This document shows, one piece after another, positions 45,029 to 56,800 of a stretch of 64,000 bases of DNA. Position 1 is the first letter of the stretch; every line of letters starts with the position of its first letter. This DNA comes from Petrolisthes cinctipes (lineage: Eukaryota > Arthropoda > Malacostraca > Decapoda > Porcellanidae), in NCBI GenBank assembly GCA_033782935.1, contig JAWQEG010000415.1, positions 1,012,001-1,076,000 of the forward strand, written 5' to 3'. Under the pieces are notes generated by a model, which was not told the DNA's origin, ran no database searches, and was given only the letters and a program-made list of their open reading frames with translations. Made by a program: the position numbers and the translations under genes.

Positions 45029-45830
45029 ACGAGTCGATGCTCGTGGCATAGTAATAATAATAATATTCATAGCATAGAGAATAGGGCTTAATTAAGCCAG
45101 ACGGAGTCGTATTTTCCACTGGTTATGTTTAACCAGTCAGCTGTACAGTATCGGGGTGAAGGCAGTACAAATTTGAAAGCACACCGAGTGTCCCTTTCAA
45201 CTGTCCACTCGTTCGTATGTACGTCCTTGCGATATATAAAAAATGGAAAAAGACGGAGTAATTATGGGTACCTAACCCTGCATTGCTACTTTGGTGTACC
45301 CTTCCAACGCCCCACTTGAAGCTCTACAACCCTGTTCCTTACCTAAAGGGCAGGTTGGAATTTATTCCTAGATCATCATGGGCAGGGTAAATCTCTCCTG
45401 CGTGCTTGCAAACACGGCAACAAGTAATGTTGGGAGACGGGAATCCTAGAAGTTGAGTGATTCCACATCTTGCAGGGTGTGGATAACAACACACTTCTTT
45501 GGTCCCTTATTCAAACTAGACGGGAGACCTGGAAGACTTGCCCAGGCCAACATTGTCAACAGCTGGTTACTGGAGTTCAGACTTGGGTCAAGTGGTTGTT
45601 GAGATTTTCTCTAGTTTCCAGCCTCCCCTTGTTGGGCTTCATAGTGGGTGGAAGTGTGAGAAAGTGAAGCCTTTACCAAGTTTATATGTAATTTTTTTTT
45701 TTTTCTCGGACATCTCCTGACGACCTCGGCTCGAATAATGCTAACGACCTGACCACTTCAAATAACGTACGTAACCCCACGAGCCAGGGGGAATTACATT
45801 TATGGTGGAAAAAGTTATTTACGAATTTCT
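45029..45830. other. Spacer, no gene seen
   Basis: Mixed sequence with an ATA-repeat patch at 45,049-45,066 and a T run at 45,691-45,703. No supported coding feature. Confidence 0.5.
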
Positions 45831-46373
45831 ATGGTGGAAAGGCATAATATTCATACAGACTTTAAACTACTGTACAATTCATTCCATTCTTTTAGAATTA
45901 CCACAAAGATTAAACTGAAGCTTTTGGATGGTCGCAGAAACTCAAATGGATTTATAACGTTAATAGACATTGATGCTGTAAAAGCAGTTTATGATAATTA
46001 TGAAAGACAACTTTTTGATTGGTATATTAATAAAGTACAAGTTAATGAGCTTTAAAAAAATGGCAATGTAAAGCATGACTTAATTCCAAGGAATGATGAA
46101 CTGACAGAGTCATCCAAAGTAGTTCGTGACAAGTCAAACAATATCAGGTTTATTGAATCATACAAGGAGGACTGCAAAAATTTCATTCTTGGAGCAAACA
46201 CAGTTGAGAATATAGTTGATTGAGTACCACTAGGAGATATAAAGATGTATGGCAGAAACATTTTAGTGAAGGCCGGCAGTAAAACAAAATTGGTGTTTTT
46301 CAATAATTTCATCCCTTCTAGTAAAGGCAATGTAAATAAAATTACAGCACACCGGAAAATTAGCACATCAAAA
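45831..46373 (+). pseudogene. Divergent LINE ORF1 fragment (RRM-like block)
   Basis: Two broken frames (45,831-46,055 and about 46,075-46,373) can be laid along family 1 ORF1: FITLIDIDAVKAVYDNYERQ against the RRM-like block, then NFILGANTVENIVD, stop, VPLGDIKMYGRNILVKAG against NLIHATWYLEKEIGLLPMGHIKKYGKGVLIRAK. Spacing and pattern agree but identity is low, so this is a relative of family 1, not a member. It is AT-rich, carries in-frame stops and is cut at 46,374 by copy 1H. Confidence 0.55.
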
Positions 46374-46584
46374 TTGATTGATTGATTGATTTTTGATGCA
46401 ACTAAGCATCTGGCGGTGCAACAGCTAAGGTCATATACCGCCCAACATAAAATTGTCATCTACATAATTAATAAAACATCAACACCCGAAAGGGATAGGC
46501 ACCATGATTAAAAGACACACAAACCAAAAAGCATATTATTACTAAAAGAACCCGTCAACATAAAATCATCTAAAAACCATAAAT

Positions 46585-47534
46585 ATCATAAAATCATAAT
46601 TTGTGTAGATGGCCAGCCTCCTCCACATAGGAGAGGGAGTTCCCTCCCACACTACTGTCAACGGGACCAGACAATCATCACAGAAGGGAGGGTGAGCCCT
46701 CTCCATTAAAAAGCCATGAGTCAATAATGTGTGGCCGCCACCGGCGGGACTGGCCACTGTAGCTCCACAAACCAAGGCGCTGGCGGATGTCGCAGAGCTT
46801 GTTAGCCCCGACGGCGTCCCATCTGTCCTGCCAGCAGGAACGAACGGTAGCATTTATGTAGGGTCGAAGGTCCACTGCAGGAACAGGATGACGCTTTGCA
46901 GGAGGCCGAGAATTGGAGACTGCAGCCTTAGCCAGGGCGTCAGCCCGCTCATTCCCATCGACACCCACATGGGCCGGGACCCAACAAAAGGTGACTTTGC
47001 GGCCACGACGACCCAAGAGGACAAGCTACTCAAGAATGACCAACACCAGGGGATGGGAAGAGTTAAAATTGCACAAGGCCTGCAAGGCACTACAGGAATC
47101 GCTAAAAATAGTAAACAAAGGCTGAGGGAGAGTAAAAATCACTTGGAGGGCATATAAGATGCCCGAGAGCTCCGCAGTAAAAATTGACATGACAGAAGGG
47201 AGCCTGCCGCCACAGCAAAAGTCAGGAAAGACAACTCCAAAACCAACTCCAGCATCAGACTTTGACCCATCTGTGTACACAGGAGAGTCCATGCCCGGCT
47301 TGGGGAAAGGAAGGATGGTAGCAACCATCCACCCATGAGGGAAGACACCCTCCAGCCAGATTCTGTTATATAAAGCTACAAGAAATGAGATCGCCTCCTC
47401 ACCCAAGTGTCGCAATATTGCATATGGGATGTTGTCTGGCCCAAGAGAAATGTCGCCGCAGAGAGAGAGAGAGAGCAGAATGCAGGACTATCAGGGTGAA
47501 TATATGGTTATAACTTTCATTCTCGTTCCCTGAG
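46585..47534 (-). pseudogene. ORF2 remnants of 1H
   Basis: RNase H (FSDSCSALQAL, WVPAHVGVDGNERADALAK, and the YTDGSKSDAGVGFG motif near 47,240-47,280) and a short RT piece (MRHLGEEAISFLVALYNRIW) joined out of order by deletion. The endonuclease and RT catalytic motif are gone. A small deletion near 46,735 removes part of the tail domain. Confidence 0.82.
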
Positions 47535-49076
47535 AGCCACGAGAATGCTTCTGATGAAATTGAGAGGAAACCATAGAAGAGACGGTTGCCTTGCAAGGAG
47601 GAACATCTATGGAGTCAAGTGCCTCAGAGGAACCACGAAGATGTCTCTGTGGCAGTTTATCTAATTTAAGTTTCCTTTTTGGAGAGTGTGTGGACACCTT
47701 TAGCTAAAGTCTGAGAATTATCATCTGTTGAAGGGTCACCAGAATGAGTGTCTGATAAAGTTTCCAATACAGAGAAACTATTATGTGGTGTAACCTTACA
47801 AACGCTCTCACTAGAGCAAGAAGCAGCCGCTTCTTCAGAGAGTTGAGAGAGTGCTGCAACCCATTTAGGCGAAAGGAGGAGGCGTATGTCTTCACACCAC
47901 CATCATACTGTCGCCTGAAGTTGAGTTGCCGTCTGGCACTACCAATACTGATGAATTGGGTGTTAGCCAAGTGGAGGATATATTGCTCAAGGAGGTACAT
48001 CTCACATTGGCGAGAACGTAAGGGGTGAGCATCCCTGCAGCAAAACAGAAACTCTCTGACTAACACTCAGAAGTAAGATGTGAGTCAAGAGCAGAACAAT
48101 TACCATACCGGAAACGGTTGTTGCAGTTTCTCCTCACATGACCAATCTCATAACAACAGAAACACTGCAAAGGACGCTCAACAAAAGGCTTCACCTCAAA
48201 AGAAGTGGGAATAATGTTAATGCGATCTGGGATATGTGAGCCATAGAAAGTGAGGATGATCATATTTTTACTGCCCTTCATCTTTGATACACGTTGGACA
48301 CTATCTGGGCACATAGCGAGAATATCCTCTTCTGAGAATTCATACAGGTCCTCATTATAAATACGCCCCTTGCTATAATTAAATGTTCGATGTGGTTTGA
48401 TGGATTCAAACATGCTATCAGAAGGACAGGGGAGATTGAGGAGCGTCATGGTCTGGGTAAGATCTTTGGTTCTGGTTAAAATGCCTTTACCGTATTTTTT
48501 TATGTGGTCCATTGGTAGTAATCCAATTTCTTTCTCCAGATACCTGGAAGCATGGATAAGGTTACCACGTCCCTCCCTGTAGTAAGCCACAATTCAATAG
48601 GGTGTAGGAACCCGACTCTCCTTAGAGACATGCTCTACAGAGTCATCAAAGATGTTAGGGCAGTAGTCATTGTCACTGTCAACTACATTTGTGGACCACA
48701 TCATCTGAACTTTGCAGTGAGTATCTCCCACAATCAGAGAATCTTTTGCCTCGAAAGCTGCTTTGGTAGCAGCATTTGTGTTGAAAGTAATATAGCACCG
48801 ATTAGACCTACAGTCACTGTCATAAGTGATTCGGATGCGAAGAACCACTCCAAAACACTTAAAAATGGAGTGGATAGCGCTATAGGAAAGGGATGCAAGT
48901 ACATTCGTTAACATTAACGTGTCCAAACCGCTAACAGGGTTCGTCTATACAACACCCGACCTGCTGGGTCTACTCTTATTTGCAGCCTTCTGCATACCAC
49001 CACAACCAAAGAGTGACGTCTCGAGGGCCTGGTCAACTACCGCTCGAGGAAGAGATTGGGGCTTTTCGTTATCCAT
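47535..49076 (-). pseudogene. ORF1 of 1H, degraded
   Basis: ATG at 49,074-49,076 (MDNEKPQSLPRAVVDQ). The RRM-like block (48,594-48,926), second block and knuckle CFCCYEIGHVRRNC (about 48,130-48,175) are readable, and the Ser-rich tail is partly present to 47,535. Frameshifts near 48,595 and 48,060 and a premature stop near 48,950 inactivate it. Start and early sequence agree best with 1D. Confidence 0.82.
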
Positions 49077-49213
49077 ATATCATTGATTTTGTTATATTGG
49101 CCCCAGGAGCAAAGAGCTACTACCTACCTGGCAGATGAGGGGACCGAGCGCTGATTGCCGTGGACGGGGTACCTCGTTCCCCACGGGGCCACTCGTTTTA
49201 AAAAGCCGCCCCT

Positions 49214-49462
49214 ATGGCTCGAAAGTCTGTCCACGACGGTGCTGAGACCCCCTTCCCCAACATCTCCCGGCCCAGACACCCAACCTCCCAACATAGGATG
49301 GCCTCTAGAGGACGGTCCCTCTGGAGGGCAGCACTGTTGGCTCGTACTGGCAGCCTATTGCATGGGAACCATTTAGTCTGGTCTCTCCCTGGCGACCATA
49401 CTAGCATGAGAAGCCCTCTCTCCGCAAAATCGGAGCAGAGCCGGGGCCGGAGCCCCCTCTAG
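49214..49462 (+). other. Antisense ORF in the 1H 5' UTR
   Basis: 82 codons, MARKSVHDGAETPFPN to RGRSPL, the same frame and length as in 1B, 1C and 1D, with about 16 substitutions against 1B and no stop. Function unknown. Confidence 0.45.
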
Positions 49463-49513
49463 TGTAGCTCTCCAGGTCTCAGAGACACGCAAGGTGGTTC
49501 CAGTTGGGGGGGG

Positions 49514-50029
49514 CCCTGTTCCAGGAAGTACACTAGTCTGACATTTACCGTCTTTTCAAATAGTTTACAGAGACAGGAGGTCAAGGCAATATTTCGGTAA
49601 TTGAGGGCAACACTAGAGTCCTTGCCTGGCTTGGGGAAAGGAAGGATGGTAGCAACCCTCCACCCAGAAGGGAAGACACCCTCCAGCCAGACTATGTTAT
49701 ATAAAGTTATAAGAAATGAGATCACCTCCTCACCTAAGTGTCGCAACATTGCATACAGGATGTTGTCTGGCCCAGGAGAAGTGTCTCCGCAGAAAGAGGG
49801 AGCGGAGTGCAAGTCTCTCAAGGTGAATAACTTTCATTCTTGTTCCCCGAGAATAATCTAGGGCACTGAACTCCTGGGCTACCAACTCATGACTGACAGC
49901 CAGAGTTCGAGAGTCATGGCTGGAGACTCCTGCAAAAGCCTCTGCCAAGGTGTTGGCCAACTGTTAACCATCCATGACCTTAATTCCATTGACCTTAAGG
50001 ATAGGTGGTGGACTAGGAGAAAACTTCCA
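49514..50029 (-). pseudogene. Family 1 RT fragment 1I
   Basis: About 515 bases of ORF2 equivalent to 1B positions of about 8,098-8,625: the linker before RT and the first RT motifs (TSPGPDNILYAMLRHLGEE, ALNYRNIALTSCLCKLFEKT). It lacks both element ends. Its left side joins the 5' G run of 1H and its right side joins the copia LTR. Frameshifts at about 49,820 and 49,960. Confidence 0.85.
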
Positions 50030-50318
50030 TGTCACGTATACATGAACAATGTATTTAGATATTGAGATTGTTTAAAAGTTTATTGGGTTTGTTGTTTGGC
50101 TCGGGGCGGTGTTTCGGTTGTATGTTACGACCAAACACGAACCGATGTATTGGGGTGGTAACATGTAATTTGTAAGAGGGAGTTGGTGACTGGCAGCCAG
50201 GCCGGTCGGACTAGCCAGGTGGTTGCTCTGTGATGTTTATCATCATTTAATAAATCTGTACACTGGTTACTTCACCCTGTGTTTGTGTGCTCCTGGTTTA
50301 CTGCTAATACTGTTAACA
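50030..50318 (+). repeat. 5' LTR of copia-type element
   Basis: 289 bases from TGTCACGTA to TGTTAACA (TG...CA ends), with AATAAA at 50,249-50,254. The right boundary is fixed by the primer binding site that follows. The left boundary is inferred from the end of fragment 1I. No second LTR is available for comparison. Confidence 0.65.
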
Positions 50319-50336
50319 TGGTACCGAGCGTAGTTG
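50319..50336 (+). promoter_or_regulatory. tRNA primer binding site
   Basis: TGGTACCGAGCGTAGTTG directly after the LTR. TGGTA pairs with the 3' TACCA of initiator Met tRNA, the usual copia primer; the match beyond that is imperfect. Confidence 0.6.
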
Positions 50337-50432
50337 AGTGAAGGCACACGGTGTGAGGAGATCTGATGACTGCAATGCATTCACGATTCTTTGGTCATCA
50401 GTGAATCTCTGTTATTATTTTCGACCGTCGTT

Positions 50433-51650
50433 ATGGCTGAAGCTTCTTCTCACCCGCACTTGAAGCCTGGACGAAAGTGACGAAATTAAGCAAGAAACAG
50501 CAAAGTTTAGCAATTGCCCTGTCCTTTCCAGAGGGTAGCCAAGTGAGAGACAAAGTGTTTAGTGAATTGGACATAAATCAACTCGATGGAGATGACGGAA
50601 TTGAGAAGTTAATTAGTTTCCTGGTTGGCGTATACTTGCAAGATGAACTTGTTCGGGCTTATGAAGCACGGTCAGACTTTGACAAGTATAGAAAGAGTGT
50701 TAATATTATGATGAAGGATTATATAATGGAATATAAAAAACTGTACAGTAAGGTGAAAAATTATGGTGGTACGGACATATCAGTGCCTATACTAGCTATT
50801 CAAGCTATTGGACTGTGCGTGCTTAACACAGAAGGACAGACAGCTCGTTGTAACTGGGGTCGATTTTACCAAAAAGCCCACCCTTCTCGACCAAGTCTCC
50901 ACTACACTCGTCAAGTTCTATGGCAAGCAAACAATTACACCCCGAGATTGTGAAACCTCCTCGATCACTGTGAAAATGGAACCGACGACTGTAGAAGCTT
51001 TGATGACTGGACCCTTATTTAATAAGTGGCGTGACAACCGGATAAGAAGAGATGGTATTGAAGGCAGTACTCAGCGAGGCAGGAGGCGTTCAAGAGGACG
51101 GTCAGCTTACACACCGAACACTACTGAGGAGAACTGGCGAGGTAATCCATTGGACTATCAGGGGAAACCAACGAGATGTCGGATCTGTGACTCCACCTAC
51201 CATTACGTACGAGCATGCCCAGAGAAGAGACCGCGACGAGTGTTTGAGGTAGACTCCACCCGGGAATTCAACCCAGGAGATCCACTGGTAACAGGAGAGG
51301 ATGACTGTCAGGTATTCAAAGTTAATGTTGGAGGTTTAATGGCTGAGTCTTTTAACTGTGCTATATTAGATAGTGCCTGTACCACTACAGTGTGCGGCAA
51401 GGATTGGCCAGAGTGTTACCTGGATTTACTTGAGGAAAATATGTTAGGTAAAGTAAAAGAAATCCCAGAAGAAATGTGGTTTAGATTTGGAGACGGGCAA
51501 ACATTAAAAAAGCCTAAAACAAATTCTTATACCTTGTGTTATTGCAGGGCAGAAATGTTTTTTGAAAACTGATGTAGTTAATAGTGAAATACCAGTTCTT
51601 TTAGGTAAACCATCTAAAAGTTAAAGTTAAACTTGACATTGGTAATGATA
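50433..51650 (+). pseudogene. gag: gag and protease of copia-type element
   Basis: ATG at 50,433 (MAEASSHPH), then a frame break near 50,466. The capsid-like helical region runs 50,477 to about 50,840 (KLSKKQQSLAIALSFPEGSQ, IEKLISFLVGVYL), and the next frame continues from about 50,840 to 51,572. A basic region (RGRRRSRGRS) precedes a CX2CX4HX4C knuckle (CRICDSTYHYVRAC, about 51,178-51,219). The protease core CAILDSACTTTVCG (DSA in place of DTG/DSG) lies at about 51,358-51,399. A further shift near 51,570 leads to PVLLGKPS. Gag would form the particle; protease would cut the polyprotein. Confidence 0.82.
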
Positions 51651-52800
51651 AGATAAATATCTTTTGGAAAGGACATTCCGGTACAGTGCACATCATCAGG
51701 ACACTAGAGTCTATCGTTACAAGATGATTTGTCTACCTCACAGGTGAAACATGCTCTAATGACCACTAAGATATGAGGAAATCTGGTACAAAACTTCACA
51801 GACAGTTTGCACATCCTTCAAGTCACATATTAAAATTTCTGATGAATGAGGCTGGAATTACCGATGACCGTTATATCAAATTGATAGAGGAGATAAGTGA
51901 TACATGTGATATTAGCAGGACGTTCAAAAAGACTCCTTCTAGGTCTGTTGTATGTATACCTCTAGCAAGAGATTTCAATGAAGTAGTTGCCATGGACCTT
52001 AAAGTGTGGGACAAGCAAATGGGTATATACATTTTGCATTTTGTTGATATGGCTACTAGGTTTAGCGTTTCAACAGTTGTATATAGCAAGAACAAACAGA
52101 CTATTATTGATCAAATTATGGAGAAATGGATAGGAACTGGTCTGGGTACACCACTTAAGTTTTTAACAGATAATGGTGGGGAATTTACAAGTGAGAAATA
52201 TAAAGATATGTGTGAAAATTTAAATATTACTTCTTTGTGAACTGCTGCTGAGAGCCCATTCAGCAATGGACTATGTGAAAGGAATCATGCAGTCATTGAT
52301 AGCATGGTGCAGAAGATTCTAGCTGATAGACCTACTGTCTTTTGCCCATTGCTCTTGCATGGGATGTTCATGCAAAGAATACACTTCACATGGTAGGAGG
52401 ATTTATTCCTTATCAGTTAGTATTTGGAAGGAATCCAAAATTGCCTTCAGTATTATGTGATGAACCCCCTGCCCTAGAGGGAACTACCATTAGTGCCTCT
52501 TTTGCAGAACATTTGAATCCCATGCATGCCGGGAGGCGGGCATTTATACAGGCTGAAGCTTCTGAGAAAATAAGACGAGCTCTCAGACACAACATTCGGC
52601 CCTGCGGTAACAAGTTCAGTGTAGGTGACTTGGTATATTTTAAGAAAGAGGGACAGAAAGAATGAAAAAGCCCCGGTAAGGTTATAGGTCAGGATGGAAA
52701 AGTTGTAGTAGTGAAGCAGGGAAGTCAGTGCTATAGGGTTCATTCATCTAGAATAATTGGAAGGGACTATGGTATGAATAACACAGGAGTTGAAATAGAT
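51651..52800 (+). pseudogene. Integrase of copia-type element
   Basis: HRQFAHPS is the N-terminal HH motif region. The catalytic core has Asp in AMDLKVWDKQMG (about 51,990), Asp in LTDNGGEF (about 52,167-52,190) and Glu in SPFSNGLCERNH (about 52,253-52,290). After a TGA at 52,238-52,240 and a frameshift near 52,340 it continues (PYQLVFGRNPKLPSVL, HAGRRAFIQAEASEKIRRAL, VGDLVYFKKEG) to the C-terminal chromatin-like part (VIGQDGKVVVVKQG) at about 52,685. It would insert the cDNA into the genome. The CCHH second half looks degenerate. Confidence 0.82.
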
Positions 52801-53740
52801 AAAAGCTTGTCACCAAACAAAGTTTGTAAGTCTAATGTACAGTCTGTCACCACAGCCCCTAAAGAGGATTGCCATAATGATATAAATGATGACGCTGAAT
52901 TTGATGATGTGAGTGTTGAGAGTGGAGTCGATGTGAGTGATCAGAAAGAAATTCATACTGTTATGAATGGTAATGGAACAAAAGCTGTTAAGGCCATTCC
53001 CAAAGTGGGAAATAAGGTCAAGTACCTACCTATAGGGTCTGATACATGGAGAAAAGCATCTATTCTCAGTAGGGCAGGTAAGGCCACAGAAATCCATAAG
53101 TACAGACTTAATATTAAGGATGAGGATGGAAAAGCGAAATCCATTGACATTATGAGTGGTGTACAAACTTGAGACTAGGTCGAGGATGAGGATGTGGTTA
53201 CAAAACCTACAGAATCAGATGGTTAGGTTTATGTTTCTATTGCAAGAGATCAAGAGAAGTGTGTAAGAGAGGTCAAGGGAATTTCAAAGCTGGCAAGATT
53301 TTAAAGTATACACTAAGGTACAGGATTGTGGACAAAGAACTCTATAATGTAGGTGGGTATGCACAGAAAAGACACAACCGAATGGTTTGCCTATTGTTAA
53401 AGCTACATTAGTTGTAAGAGGGTTTGAGGAAAATCTATCTGACACAGACATAAGAGTTGATTCACCTACTGCAGGAAAGTTTACTCTACGAATATTTCTA
53501 GGGATAATATCAACAATGAAGTGGAAATGTAGGTCTATTGATGTGAAGTCTGCATTTTTACAGGGATCTGGGTTTCAAAGGGAAGCCTTTCTTAAGCCAC
53601 CAAAAGAAGCGTCAGTCTCTGATAACTGTGTGTGGAAATTAAGTAAATGTGTTTATGGCTTGAGTGACGCCTCTAGGGTGTGGTATGAGGCAGGTAGAAC
53701 AGTTTTATCAAAACTGGGATGTAAACAACTGAAGTCTGAC
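52801..53740 (+). pseudogene. Linker and RT N-terminus of copia-type element
   Basis: An acidic linker (52,801-53,172), then RT motifs typical of copia: KATLVVRGFEE (53,397-53,429), DSPTAGKFTLR, SIDVKSAFLQG (about 53,537-53,569), FLKPPKEA and CVYGLSDASRVWY (about 53,650-53,688). The sequence breaks at 53,740, before the YxDD motif, where copy 2J starts. Stops near 53,172 and 53,225 separate the linker from the RT. Confidence 0.85.
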
Positions 53741-53896
53741 GCCGTAGCGTCAATCAACAGGCAGGCAACAATACATACTGGTAGGCGGGACCCATGAGAA
53801 TACAATGACTACAACCACACATACACACACACACACACATCACGAAAACATAACAGAATGGAGCACAAGCATACAGACAAATATTTACATTATGAC

Positions 53897-56800
53897 CTAT
53901 TTAAATCCACCAAAACGAGGGTGGCGTACCAGAAGTTCCTCCAGAACCTGGTGGTTCAGCAGGTGTCGACAAACCACATCAAGTGGCAGGCCCCTGGGCA
54001 GCAAGTGTCGGACAGTGGGGCAGGCCAGGCAATAGTGCTCTATAGTGTTAGCACGAGGCGCTCGACACAAGCGACACTCAGTGAAGGGAGGCTCACCCTG
54101 CATCCTAGCAACCTGCCACGGTGGACGGTAGCCAAGCCTCAAACGAGCAGAGACTACATTGTGCCTCCGAACCATGAGGCCTCGACGACGGTAGGAATAT
54201 TTGTGACGGCAGACAGACTCATAATGTGTGATAGAGATGCTGAAGGGCCTCTCTGCATCCCTGCGTCGCCGTACAGGGAGGAGAGCGGCGGAGCGGACTT
54301 TAGAGAGGTAACATGTCAGGGAGAGAGGACGTCCAACACCACGAGGAGGCAGATTGCAGGCTTCCTTTGCGAGTCTGTCAACTGTACCATTGTGACGTAA
54401 ACCTACATGGGATGGCACCCATACAAATTTGACAGTCAAGTTACGATGATGCAATAAGGACAAAAACGATAAAATCTGCTGAACAACAGTAGAGTTTGTG
54501 GGCTGAACACTAGAGAGAGAATGAAGGGCAGGTCTGGAGTCACAAAAAATGGCAGCATTCACTCCACGTTGACAAACAAGACTAACAGCATCCAGAATGG
54601 CATACAGTTCACACAATGTTGAGCTAGAGTGGTTACAGAGACGACGGCCAACCCAGCCCCCTGGAGGTGACTCCAGAAAACGGCACAACCTGCTGCACCA
54701 TCCACTTGCAATGAGCCATCAGTGTAGAGGCAGTATGGATCTGTGATGGAGGACGTCACTGTTTCTATGTGTTCCAGAGCCAACTGCCGCTGTAGAGAAG
54801 GCAGTTCCGACTTGGAAGTAGGTGTGAAGTTCACATCAGGTGTTGGTAGCATCCACGGAGGGGGTCCTGGGGGGACGTCGGCCACCATTATATCTATATT
54901 AAGACTACTGAGCATAGAGGAAACAGACCTTATAAGAGTACATCCAGCAGGCAGTATGGGAGGGACCGGGTAGCCTGGTCCAAGAGAAGTCCTGACTAAC
55001 TGAGAGTAATGGGGTGAAAGATGTGGGAAATGGAGGCACTTGACAGTGAAACAAGTAACATTAGAATAAATTCTCTCCACTAACGGGTGAAGACGCAACT
55101 CACGCTGCATGTTCACTATCCTGGTCGACATTGGATAACCGAGAACCATTCTCATTGCTCTATTCTGAAATTTTTCTAAAGTTTCAGGAATAGCCCTGGG
55201 AAGTTGAATCAGAGCAGGGGAGAGGTAATCAACAACTGAACGGATAAAAGCAATATAGATAGTCCTGGCCACTGGGATGGAGATGCCCGAGGAGTTGTTA
55301 GTGAGCCATTGAAGTGGCGTAAGTCGGCGCTGGAGACGACCCAATAAGTCCTGGACAATGGGATGGTCTTGAGGTCTGGCAGGGACAATTGGCCAAATAT
55401 TGACTGGTGCGCCCAGGTAGCGATACTGGGAACACATGGGAATGACAGTCCCTCCAATGGTGAACACTGGCCGAGCTTGAGGAAGGCGGCAGGTGAATAT
55501 TCTGCTCTTATCTGGGGAGACAATAATGCCACAGTGAGAGGAGGACACAGAGGAGTCAAGAAACCGCTGGAGATCCCTTGGTGAGGTAGAATGAACACAG
55601 ATATCATCAGCATAGCACGTAATTGTAGTTCCAGGTATGTCAGGAAGAGAAGTGAGCAGCCGATGCATCAGAATATTAAATAACAATGGGCTGAGAACAC
55701 CCCGCTGAGGCGTACCAAGATGAAAACTGCGCAAAGGACTGAGCGCACCACTGAAAAACACACGGGAGGTCCTGTTACTCAGGTAGCCCCGAATCCACCG
55801 TAATAGATTACCCTTTATCCCAAAGTCAACCAGTTGATCCAAAATGACGTCTCTATTAGCAACATCGAAGGCACTTCGAAGGTCAATGAAGGCCACCACA
55901 CTGTCCCTGTTAAGGCGAGTGTACAGGTCGACTAGACAGTGGTGTGTGCTCCGCTGAGGAAGGAAACCAAACAGCCATGGAGAAAGGCGATCCTGCAGTC
56001 TGTACATGAGACAATTGAGTAAGATTCTCTCCATAACTTTACAAAAACAGGAAGTAAGGGAAATAGGCCTGAACTTCGCAGTGCCGGGCTTAGGGATGGG
56101 TATTATTGTGCTGCTGGTCCAGGCTCGTGGTACACAACCATCACGAAGACAAAGATTGTACAGTAGAAGTAGAGGGTTCCCAGGAACTTGTTGAAGTAGG
56201 CACAGCACAGCATAAGTAATACCATCATCACCAGGGGAAGAAGCTCTACCCCGAGAGAGAGCACGGAGCAACTCCTCCTCAGTTATCTCCTCTGCATCAT
56301 CGTCATCATCTTGCAACAGAGCAGACAATAGACGTAGCCGATGGACAGCAGCACGGAAAGTGAGTGCATCTTGTATGTGGATGGGTAGACTGGCTGAGGT
56401 AGATTGTTCTGACCAGGCATCGACAAGTTGTTGGGCATAGTCGGCGGGAGTGTGATGACGAGCAGTGGCCGGTGTCTTTTTAACAACCCAACGGATGAGG
56501 TGCCACATAGAAGCCACACTTGTTTGCTGGTTGATGCTGTCCGTGAACCGCTGCCAAGACTCAGTGTGAGCACACTCCTGCAGGGCAACTAAAGCGTCCC
56601 TAGATATCTGGTAACGATGGAGCAGGTCAGGGGTTGGGTTGGCTTGAAACAATAGGCCATCACGTTCAGCCTCCTCCTTTGCCTCCTGTATACGTGCATC
56701 CAGTGTCCAGGAGTGGGCAGTATGGCGATGCTGGAGGTGTGGCCGGGAGACGTATAGCCTATAAAAGTCATGAGTAGCAGATACAAGATCAGAGTACAAC

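Larger units (their letters stand above)
46374..49513 (-). mobile_element. Family 1 copy 1H, rearranged, full-length ends
   Basis: Has a proper 3' end (TTGA tail, hairpin, diverged 3' UTR of the 1G/1M sub-family) and a 5' end with an 8-G run (49,506-49,513). The body is condensed by at least two deletions: at about 47,282 the RNase H start is fused to the RT, and at about 47,535 the RT start is fused to the ORF1 tail. About half of the element is therefore missing. No target duplication: the 5' end abuts another LINE fragment. Confidence 0.88.
50030..53740 (+). mobile_element. Ty1/copia-type LTR retrotransposon, 3'-truncated
   Basis: 5' LTR, primer binding site, gag, protease, integrase and the start of RT in that order (integrase before RT defines copia). 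The sequence ends at 53,740 where family 2 copy 2J begins; the rest of RT, RNase H and the 3' LTR are not seen in the window. The LPSVL..PPALEG block after integrase and the MDLK integrase motif recall the GalEa-type copia elements of crustaceans; this placement is from memory. All coding frames carry shifts or stops. Confidence 0.88.
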
